A stretch of DNA of 5,165 bases from NCBI GenBank assembly GCA_937957685.1, contig CALGAO010000116.1, positions 1-5,165 on the forward strand, written 5' to 3'. The translations under genes were made by a program, and so were the position numbers. The stretch is from an uncultured Paenibacillaceae bacterium. GTDB taxonomy: Bacteria; Bacillota; Bacilli; Paenibacillales; DA-C8. Of this stretch, positions 1 through 5,165 are shown in pieces. Each line of letters starts with the position of its first letter. Positions within the stretch are counted from its first letter, which is position 1. The notes under the pieces are model-generated. The model ran no database searches. It saw only the letters and a list, made by a program, of their open reading frames with translations, and was not told where the DNA came from.

Positions 1-240
1 ACGAAGGAATGTAAGGGCATCGACCCAGGGAGATATGGGAGGGTAAACCACAAGGGTTCATGTGGAGATCCATATGCGACCATACGGCTTTAAAAAGCGG
101 GGTGACCACCACCTCTATTCCCGCCAACAGGTCGATCCCAAATATTCGCTCCTCGTCAAATCCTATCCAAGGGGGCTTTGGATGTCAAAGATGAAATCAT
201 GCGAAAAAGCGAGAAAAACGGAGAAAACATTATTTTATTG
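1..240. other. Unassigned upstream region, no recognisable gene
   Basis: I cannot assign a gene here. Three frames are open over much of the stretch: plus frame 1 up to a TAA at 91-93, plus frame 3 from 15 to a TGA at 190-192, and a minus frame open from about 184 down to the left edge. None has a ribosome binding site with a good start, and none reads as a family I recognise. They could be the tail of a gene outside the window, a decayed mobile-element end or ordinary intergenic DNA. A purine-rich A-tract stretch at about 201-228 leads into the ribosome binding site of the esterase gene. I see no -35/-10 pair good enough to call as its promoter. Confidence 0.4.
54..81. other. Imperfect inverted repeat (possible hairpin)
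   Basis: Bases 59-65 (CATGTGG) can pair with 70-76 (CCATATG) around the four-base loop AGAT, giving seven pairs of which one is G-U as RNA. Two more G-C pairs at 54-55/80-81 follow after a three-by-three internal loop. The stem is modest and has no T-run, so it does not look like a terminator. It may be part of a structured RNA or an insertion-sequence end, or it may be chance. Confidence 0.25.
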
Positions 241-248
241 AGGGAGGT
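241..248 (+). promoter_or_regulatory. Ribosome binding site of the CE15-SLH esterase gene
   Basis: AGGGAGGT lies eight bases before the ATG at 257 and is a near-perfect match to the anti-Shine-Dalgarno sequence of Bacilli. It decides the start, because the next in-frame ATG (residue 9) falls inside the signal peptide and has no comparable site. Confidence 0.85.
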
Positions 249-256
249 CGAACAAG

Positions 257-3200
257 ATGAATCCGCTTACAAGGAAAACGATGGGTTTCATTGCTGTCTT
301 TCTTGTTTTATTTTCACTGTGTCCGAGTTCTATTCTAGCATCGCCTGTTTCTTCGTGGCAAGGATACAAGGATGTGGAAGAATTGCCTGAAATCGATACC
401 ATACCGGATCCGTTTCAATTCTTTGACGTCCGGAATGACCCGAACGGAGATGGGGTGGTGAGCACGCCGGCGGAATGGGAGAACCGAAGGCAGGAGATCC
501 GCGAACTCGTGCAGCGATACTGGCTCGGCTACCGCTGGGAGACGCCCGAAGAGAGCGTGACCGGCGCCACCTATCCGACCCATGAACCGAATGAGATCGC
601 GCTGGGATTTGATTGGCCGCCTTTCTTCTACGCCACCCGTTATAATCTCGGGGAGGAATTCCAGAAGCTCGCCGATCGGCTGCTGGAGGAAACCGTCGAG
701 GTGCGTGAGATCACGAACGCCGGACTCGGTGACGTGGTGGCAAGCGCAGGTCCCGCGAGCGATGCGGATGAAGCTCAGGCGATGGCGATCGAGCTCTGGA
801 ATGCGGGCTACGCGCTTCCCTATGTGTTCTTCGGCGTAACCAGCTATGCGAAGCTGGTGGATTACACGGGGCCCATCACGGAACCGCCCGGGCTGACGCG
901 GCCGGTCACCTATTATCAGGTGACGGTCGAACGGGAGGAGACGAACGCCTCGGAGACGTTCCGTATCTATCTGACGCTTCCCGATGCGGCACAGCGTCTG
1001 CAGGCATGGGGAGATGCGAACGCCGCCGTGCCTGTCGTGATCGATATCGGAAGCACCTTGTCGGCCGCACAGGTGCAGGTGCTGAATGAGCAGGGCTATG
1101 GCTATGTCCGCTTTAACCCGACGGATATCTATGCGGACAGCCAGTCGCAGAATCCGAATCGCGACGGCCTGTACACGAGGTTGTATCCGTACAACAAGGA
1201 CGAATACGAATACGCATCAGGTGCCCTGATGGCCTGGGGATGGGCGGTCAGCCAGATCATCACGGCGCTCAGCAGGCCGACGGAGTATGATCCGGAGTCC
1301 ACCTGGGGCGAGGAGCTGCGCATCGATCCAACCAGGACCCTGGTGACCGGCCACTCCCGTTACGGCAAATCGGCCATCTTCGCGGCCGCCTTCGATGACC
1401 GGATCGGCATCGTGCTGGCGAGCGAACCGGGCGGCTCCGGCATCCAGAGCTATCGCTACAAGGTGGAGGGCAAGATCTTTAACTTCAATGTCTATCCGAA
1501 GGCCGATCGCGTCTACGGGAAGACCGAGATTCCGACCGTATCATACGGCGGCGGTACCAGCTGGTTCCCGGAGAACGCGGGTCAGTTCGTCAACAAGGAC
1601 AATCGCCTCCCCTTCGACTCGAGCGACATCGTGGCCCTGATCGCGCCGCGGCCCTTCCTCGCCACCACCGGCATCGACGCCCATTGGCTCGGGAATGAAG
1701 GTGCGGTGGCGGCGATCCAGGCTGCGGCGGAGGTGTACGAATACATCGGGTCCAATGACACGGAGCGCTACAATATCGCGATCCGGGCGCGGCAGAGCGA
1801 CCACCTCCTCTACAACCGGGATCTTCCGTTCATGATCGCCATCATGGATCGGGAATTCAAGCAAGGGCCGGAGGATCAGGTGCTGCATGTGCAGGATCTG
1901 TTCCCGGCAGGCAGCGACACGCTCGGGAACATCTCGTACCCTGCCCGGGATTATGCGAATGTCAGCGATATGACCTCGCACCCCTTTGATATCAACAGCT
2001 CGTATCTGCCCTGGTCGCATCCGAACAAATATACGTTGTGGACGAAGCAGGAGAACATCCTGACGGGATATCCGGCGGTGATCGAGGCGCACTCCGATGC
2101 TCCGTCGGTAGTGCTGATCCTGCCGGACAAGCGGCAGATCGTCGGCGAATCCGCAGGCGATGGCAGGTTCATCTTCCGGCTGAGCGTAGATCAGACGTTG
2201 TACGGGCGGTATGAACTGAGAACGGCAGGTGCGGACAAGGCGAACAAGAGCGTGTTCTTCTCGGCCGTCAGCCTGGCCGATGCCTTGCGGCACGCGACTT
2301 CCAAGGGGGACGAGGGCGAGGAGAACCGCCTGATCGGCTTCTCCAGCCGCCTGGCGAACGATCGGAATGATCCGCCGATCATCCTGGTGGACGGTCAGCC
2401 GGTCACCTTGAGCTTCACGCCGGAGCGATTCAAGGAAGAGGAGACGACCCTGCTGGAGTATGGGATCCAGTTCCATGACAAGCTGTTCGCGCGAATCGCG
2501 ACCGAGGGCTGGGATGCGTCGAAGGCGTTCCATATCCGTAATCTGAAGTTTGTCTCCATCCAGGGCTTTACGTTCGAGATCTCGTTCGGCAACATTTATG
2601 CTTCCGCCGGCAACAACGGGAAGGATGGCGCTAGTCTGTTCACGCAGCCGATCAGCTGGAATGTGGAGCGGTACAACAATGGGCCAGCTCCAGTGTGGCC
2701 GGAGATTCCCGACAATCTCGCCGAGAAACAGGCGCTTCTCAATGGTGAGGAGATCATCCGCCCCGAAGCGCCTGCGCCGAAGCCGAGCAACTTCCAGGCC
2801 ACGGTTGAGCAGGTGGAATACGTGCGCGGCGCATCGTCTCCGGAGATCGTGATCACCTTCGATCAGAAGCTGGATGTGCGGGAGTTCGGCATCGGCCTGA
2901 ACGTGTCTGACTGGACCACCTCCTGGGAGGATGAGGGCCGGAAGCTGAAGCTGACGCTGGCGGATGAGCATCCGGATGTGGATCAGGTGAATATCATCCT
3001 GTTCCGGCTCAAGGATCTCGAAGGCAATCTGCTACCCGGGCCGAAGTATCTGACCGTGACCGTTCCGTCGGACGTTGAGAAACCCGATGACGGAGGAGGA
3101 CTGCCTGGAGGCGACAGCCCGCAGCAGGGCAGCGGTTTCGGTTCACAGACAGATGACGATGAGGCGAAGCCCGTGATCATCGATCCGGAGCAGCTTCCCG

Positions 3201-4282
3201 AAGCGGAGGACGGCAAGCGCCACGTGGTGCTGGATCCGGAGCACAGCGACTTCCGGATACCCGGGGAGACGGCCAACGCCCTTGGCGACGACTCTCTGCT
3301 CCTGCAATACGGTCAATGGCGTCTGGAGCTGGATAACGCAAGTCTGCTGGCTCTGCTCGGCACGGAGGGAGCAACGCAGGAAGGGGATAACGGCCTCGAC
3401 CTTCATATGAACATCGTGTCGGAGGATGAGACGGAGGAACTGATCCGCGAGTCCATTCGCGAATGGGGGGACCAGGTCGAGGTTCGTGTGACGGGCCCGG
3501 CTCTGGAGGTCATCCTCCATCGGTCGAGCGAGGATGGCAAGTCAGAGGAGATTGATTCCTTCGATGTGCCGGTCACGCTGTCCATACCGGTGCCTGAAGG
3601 GGCGGACCCGGATCTGCTCGGGATCTATCTGATCACGAAGGATGGCGATCTGGTCTACGTGGGCGGCGAGCTGCGGGACGGCATGCTGGTCGTGAAGATG
3701 TCGCGGCCCGGGCGATACGTCCTGCTGGAATATGAGCGTTCCTACAGCGATGTGAGCGATGAGCACTGGGCTTACAAGGCGATCCGCATCGCCAGCGCCA
3801 GACATCTGATGAACGGACTGCCGGATGGTTCCTTCGCTCCCGGGGATGCGATGACAAGAGCGCAGCTGGTGGCGATCATCACAAGGGCCATGAAGCTGCA
3901 GGCCTCCGGCGGCACGCCGTTCCAGGATGTCGAGCCCGGCAGCTGGTATGCGGAAGCCATCGCCGCCGCCTATGAGGCGGGCATCGTGAACGGGAAGGCG
4001 CCGGAGCTCTTCGGTCCGAACGACACGATCACCCGCGAGGAAGCCGCGGTCATGCTGGTCAGGGCGTATGAGAAGCTGTTCGGCGAGATCAAGGTCACGT
4101 CAGGCTACGCATACAAGGACGCTGACCAGATCAGTCCGTGGGCGTATGAGGCCGTCATGAAAGCGAGAGAGCTTGGCCTGATGGTCGGCAAGGGTGCGGA
4201 TCGGTTCGACCCGCAAGACCTCGTGACGCGGGCCGAAGGCGCCCAGCTGATCGTGAACTTCCTGTCCCTGCTCATCTCCTGA
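257..4282 (+). CDS. Secreted, SLH-anchored CE15 glucuronoyl esterase-like multidomain protein
   Basis: This 1341-residue exported protein is predicted to hydrolyse esters between lignin alcohols and (4-O-methyl-)glucuronic acid of xylan at the cell surface. Residues 1-28 are a signal peptide (R6 and K7, a hydrophobic core at 10-27, likely cut after A28). The CE15 alpha/beta-hydrolase spans about 45-535. Its nucleophile S367 is in GHSRYGK (365-371), followed by the probable oxyanion-hole R368 and substrate-binding K371. E390 in SEPGGSG and H516 in QSDH complete the triad, and W477 in HWLG is a probable substrate contact. The S-to-E gap of 23 residues equals that of fungal CE15 enzymes. Residues about 545-835 are an extension I cannot name, 844-937 an Ig-like beta domain, 939-972 a Gly/Asp/Pro linker, 973-1160 an unassigned module, and 1163-1338 three SLH repeats. 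Canonical CE15 domains are roughly 400 residues, so this protein is unusually long. The family call is firm, but the exact substrate is inferred. The gene stands alone, followed by a strong hairpin. Confidence 0.88.
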   Translation: MNPLTRKTMGFIAVFLVLFSLCPSSILASPVSSWQGYKDVEELPEIDTIPDPFQFFDVRNDPNGDGVVSTPAEWENRRQEIRELVQRYWLGYRWETPEESVTGATYPTHEPNEIALGFDWPPFFYATRYNLGEEFQKLADRLLEETVEVREITNAGLGDVVASAGPASDADEAQAMAIELWNAGYALPYVFFGVTSYAKLVDYTGPITEPPGLTRPVTYYQVTVEREETNASETFRIYLTLPDAAQRLQAWGDANAAVPVVIDIGSTLSAAQVQVLNEQGYGYVRFNPTDIYADSQSQNPNRDGLYTRLYPYNKDEYEYASGALMAWGWAVSQIITALSRPTEYDPESTWGEELRIDPTRTLVTGHSRYGKSAIFAAAFDDRIGIVLASEPGGSGIQSYRYKVEGKIFNFNVYPKADRVYGKTEIPTVSYGGGTSWFPENAGQFVNKDNRLPFDSSDIVALIAPRPFLATTGIDAHWLGNEGAVAAIQAAAEVYEYIGSNDTERYNIAIRARQSDHLLYNRDLPFMIAIMDREFKQGPEDQVLHVQDLFPAGSDTLGNISYPARDYANVSDMTSHPFDINSSYLPWSHPNKYTLWTKQENILTGYPAVIEAHSDAPSVVLILPDKRQIVGESAGDGRFIFRLSVDQTLYGRYELRTAGADKANKSVFFSAVSLADALRHATSKGDEGEENRLIGFSSRLANDRNDPPIILVDGQPVTLSFTPERFKEEETTLLEYGIQFHDKLFARIATEGWDASKAFHIRNLKFVSIQGFTFEISFGNIYASAGNNGKDGASLFTQPISWNVERYNNGPAPVWPEIPDNLAEKQALLNGEEIIRPEAPAPKPSNFQATVEQVEYVRGASSPEIVITFDQKLDVREFGIGLNVSDWTTSWEDEGRKLKLTLADEHPDVDQVNIILFRLKDLEGNLLPGPKYLTVTVPSDVEKPDDGGGLPGGDSPQQGSGFGSQTDDDEAKPVIIDPEQLPEAEDGKRHVVLDPEHSDFRIPGETANALGDDSLLLQYGQWRLELDNASLLALLGTEGATQEGDNGLDLHMNIVSEDETEELIRESIREWGDQVEVRVTGPALEVILHRSSEDGKSEEIDSFDVPVTLSIPVPEGADPDLLGIYLITKDGDLVYVGGELRDGMLVVKMSRPGRYVLLEYERSYSDVSDEHWAYKAIRIASARHLMNGLPDGSFAPGDAMTRAQLVAIITRAMKLQASGGTPFQDVEPGSWYAEAIAAAYEAGIVNGKAPELFGPNDTITREEAAVMLVRAYEKLFGEIKVTSGYAYKDADQISPWAYEAVMKARELGLMVGKGADRFDPQDLVTRAEGAQLIVNFLSLLIS
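3743..4270 (+). repeat. Three SLH (S-layer homology) repeats, cell-wall anchor
   Basis: The C-terminus of the esterase carries three SLH repeats at residues about 1163-1214, 1222-1274 and 1286-1338. Each has the typical opening (YSDV..HWA, FQDV...WYA, YKDA...WAY), a central G-x-F-x-P stretch (GSFAPGD, ELFGPND, DRFDPQD) and the hallmark TRAE-type motif: TRAQ (1200-1203), TREE (1259-1262) and TRAE (1324-1327). Such triplets bind pyruvylated secondary cell-wall polymer in Gram-positive bacteria and form a three-pronged spindle. The first copy has Gln in place of Glu at the end of its motif. The protein ends three residues after the last repeat, as is usual for a C-terminal anchor. Confidence 0.92.
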
Positions 4283-4287
4283 CTCAG

Positions 4288-4324
4288 AAGCCCGCATGCA
4301 GGCTGCATCGCCTCATGCGGGCTT
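4288..4324. terminator. Shared hairpin terminator between convergent genes
   Basis: AAGCCCGCATG (4288-4298) pairs perfectly with CATGCGGGCTT (4314-4324). After one unpaired C at 4299 the stem continues as AGGC (4300-4303) with GCCT (4310-4313), closing on a six-base loop. That gives 15 base pairs with a single bulge. It begins six bases after the esterase stop and lies 33 bases past the stop of the minus-strand yfiT-like gene, so it can serve both. The T-tract is short on the plus strand (CTTTG) and absent on the minus strand, so termination efficiency is uncertain, especially for the minus-strand gene. Confidence 0.7.
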
Positions 4325-4356
4325 TGCCTATGGCGTGTTGTCAGGCTTGCGTCGGG

Positions 4357-4893
4357 CTATAGCCACCCCATGCGTTGGCGCAGGGAGGTGATCTGGGCGG
4401 TATGATGCTCCGTATGCCAGACGAAGAAAGCGAGGGCGGCATCGAGCGTGGTCGGGCCATTCACCGGATGGACGAAGGGGCGGGCGAACTGGTCCGCCGA
4501 CAATGAGCGCCACATCGCCGCCCATCGTTCGATCAGCGCTTCCACCAGTCGGACGGAAACCTCCGGATCGAGCTGCCGGCTGTCCGCCGTCTCCGCCCAT
4601 AATCCCTCATCGAAGGTCTTCACGGTCGGAGCGTCTTCGGTCAAGGCCAGCTTCGTACGAACATAGCCGTTCATGCAGGCGTCGGCGATATGATGCGCGG
4701 TCTGGCGCACCGTCCATCCGCCAGGGCGGTGCGGAGTATCGAGCTGTTGCGGATCAAGACCTGCCACCGCTGCGCGCAGGCTGGCTGCCGAAGCCTGGAG
4801 CCGGTCGATCAGCTGGTGCCGGATCTCGGGCGTGAATGCAGCGGGCGGTTGGAATGGGCCGATGGGATACTTCAAGCGTTCAAGGTCATGCAT
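4357..4893 (-). CDS. yfiT: YfiT/BstA-family putative metal-dependent hydrolase / bacillithiol transferase (DinB fold)
   Basis: This 178-residue cytoplasmic protein belongs to the DinB/YfiT-like four-helix-bundle superfamily. The close pattern match is B. subtilis YfiT, later named BstA, which has nearly the same length. Near the N-terminus is the YPIG motif, followed by LDTPHRPGGWTVRQ and HHIAD, and near the C-terminus WHTEHH and RMGW. Numbered from the chosen start, the three predicted metal ligands are H68 in HHIAD and H160 and H164 in WHTEHH, so the metal site looks intact. I chose the ATG at 4893 because GGAGGG lies seven bases before it. A longer form starting at 4908 (183 residues) has no ribosome binding site. 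Members may conjugate bacillithiol to electrophiles, but the substrate here is unknown and bacillithiol in this host is unproven. The gene is convergent with the esterase and probably monocistronic. Confidence 0.88.
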   Translation of the reverse strand: MHDLERLKYPIGPFQPPAAFTPEIRHQLIDRLQASAASLRAAVAGLDPQQLDTPHRPGGWTVRQTAHHIADACMNGYVRTKLALTEDAPTVKTFDEGLWAETADSRQLDPEVSVRLVEALIERWAAMWRSLSADQFARPFVHPVNGPTTLDAALAFFVWHTEHHTAQITSLRQRMGWL

Positions 4894-4900
4894 TCTGGTT

Positions 4901-4906
4901 CCCTCC
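4901..4906 (-). promoter_or_regulatory. Ribosome binding site deciding the yfiT-like start
   Basis: On the minus strand GGAGGG sits seven bases before the ATG at 4893. This site overlaps the alternative upstream ATG at 4908, which itself is preceded by TATCTGAATCAA with no Shine-Dalgarno sequence. The downstream start is therefore preferred. Confidence 0.75.
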
Positions 4907-4938
4907 ATTTGATTCAGATAGGAATAGGGGGAGTCGGA

Positions 4939-4979
4939 CCATGGTGATAATCTACATTATACATCGGGTCCATGGCGAT
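4939..4979. repeat. Direct repeat CCATGGYGAT flanking the yfiT-like promoter
   Basis: CCATGGTGAT (4939-4948) and CCATGGCGAT (4970-4979) match at nine of ten bases and lie 31 bases apart, close to three helical turns. Each contains the palindrome CCATGG. They bracket the predicted -10 box, one upstream of it and overlapping the edge of the -35 region, the other around the transcription start. Between them is the inverted repeat ATAAT-N4-ATTAT (4947-4960). The arrangement could be an operator pair, but two copies of a ten-base word are weak evidence. Confidence 0.35.
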
Positions 4980-4984
4980 CGAAA
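4956..4984 (-). promoter_or_regulatory. Probable sigma-A-type promoter of the yfiT-like gene
   Basis: On the minus strand a perfect -10 box TATAAT lies at 4961-4956. Seventeen bases upstream is a weak -35 candidate, TTTCGA (4984-4979), matching three of six consensus bases. Transcription would start near 4949, giving a leader of about 55 bases before the ATG at 4893. The -10 is convincing but the -35 is poor, so an activator or repressor may be involved. Confidence 0.5.
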
Positions 4985-5004
4985 CCGGATATCAGGCAGG
5001 TTAG

Positions 5005-5165
5005 TGTAAAATCTCCGTGGGTGTAGGAATTGGAAAAAGCGGATATAGAAAGAATGTGCGCTTCAAGCGGAGATTGTACTGTGACCGCAGAAGCGGCAAA
5101 CACGTGTATCTGCTGGATCAGCTGTTGCAATTCGAAGGGCGCGGGAAAGTCAGTCCGCATTTGGA
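5005..5165 (+). pseudogene. Partial, probably 5'-truncated ISLre2/UPF0236-like transposase fragment, runs off right edge
   Basis: From the codon after a TAG at 5002-5004 this frame stays open to the window end, about 53 codons. From residue Y at 5044 it reads like a real basic protein, with NVRFKRRLY at 5053-5079, then GKHVYLLDQLL and GRGKVSPHL. In my memory this pattern (basic beta-strands, then a xxYLLDxxL segment, then a conserved SP) resembles the N-terminal third of ISLre2-family (UPF0236) transposases. In those proteins several dozen residues precede this segment. Here stops at 5002, 5007 and 5024 close all three plus frames just upstream, and no ATG with a ribosome binding site is visible in this frame; GTG codons occur at 5017 and 5056. 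It may therefore be a truncated remnant. The family call is from pattern memory only, and a small unrelated gene with a GTG start is possible. Confidence 0.4.

Noticed and set aside
190..203. Catabolite-responsive (cre) operator before the esterase gene
   Set aside because: ATGAAATCATGCGA shares only the left part of the cre consensus and lacks the central CG and the right half.
302..322. Possible lipoprotein signal at C22 of the esterase
   Set aside because: The residues before C22 are F-S-L, which do not fit the lipobox (Leu at -3, small residues at -2 and -1). A standard cleavage after A28 fits better, and the protein already has an SLH anchor.
178..390. Short plus-strand open frame of 70 codons overlapping the start of the esterase gene
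   Set aside because: It overlaps the signal-peptide coding region in another frame, has no ribosome binding site and lacks a recognisable product.
1541..2971. Antisense open frame of 476 codons on the minus strand inside the esterase gene
   Set aside because: The plus strand here encodes clear CE15 motifs through H516 and continuous domain sequence. The antisense product is Arg/Leu/Val-rich with no recognisable motifs, as expected for the shadow of a high-GC gene.
3071..3172. Gly/Asp/Pro-rich stretch as a separate repeat element
   Set aside because: It has no regular period and reads as a normal flexible inter-domain linker.
4448..4947. Several plus-strand open frames opposite the yfiT-like gene
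   Set aside because: Their products are Arg/Ser/Pro-rich and motif-free, while the minus strand encodes an intact YfiT-type protein with all three His ligands.
4944..4962. PerR or Fur box over the yfiT-like promoter
   Set aside because: The inverted repeat ATAAT-N4-ATTAT has a four-base spacer, whereas PerR-type boxes have a one-base centre in a 7-1-7 layout.
4957..5160. Minus-strand open frame of 67 codons at the right end
   Set aside because: It lies opposite the transposase-like plus frame, overlaps the predicted yfiT-like promoter and shows no family motifs.

Overview
The window most likely comes from the chromosome of a moderately GC-rich Gram-positive Bacillota, probably Paenibacillaceae (Paenibacillus or Cohnella type). 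The evidence is an exported polysaccharide-active enzyme ending in three S-layer homology (SLH) repeats, strong GGAGG-type ribosome binding sites, and a YfiT/BstA-type DinB-fold protein typical of Bacilli. The genus is inferred from these features, not from a database match.

Layout. Positions 1-256 hold no gene I can identify. This stretch is AT-richer than the rest and has overlapping open frames that run off the left edge. Positions 257-4282 (+) encode one very large (1341 aa) secreted protein. In order it has a signal peptide, a carbohydrate esterase family 15 (CE15, glucuronoyl esterase) catalytic domain with a visible Ser-Glu-His triad, a long extension, an Ig-like module, a Gly/Asp-rich linker, an unassigned module and three SLH repeats. 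Positions 4288-4324 form a strong hairpin between two convergent genes and probably terminate both. Positions 4357-4893 (-) encode a YfiT/BstA-family putative metal-dependent hydrolase or bacillithiol transferase, with its own ribosome binding site and a plausible promoter near 4956-4984. From about 5005 to the right edge (+) there is an open frame without a convincing start. It resembles an inner part of an ISLre2/UPF0236-type transposase and may be a truncated insertion-sequence remnant.

How the genes relate. The esterase would be exported and held non-covalently on the cell wall by its SLH repeats, where it could cleave ester bonds between lignin and glucuronic acid side chains of xylan in plant biomass. 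The YfiT/BstA protein is a cytoplasmic, separately transcribed neighbour on the opposite strand, and no functional link to the esterase is evident. The most notable item is the architecture of the esterase: a CE15 domain with an extra N-terminal segment and a calcium-loop-like insertion, joined to a large non-catalytic region and a cell-wall anchor. I found no CRISPR array, tRNA, rRNA or complete mobile element.
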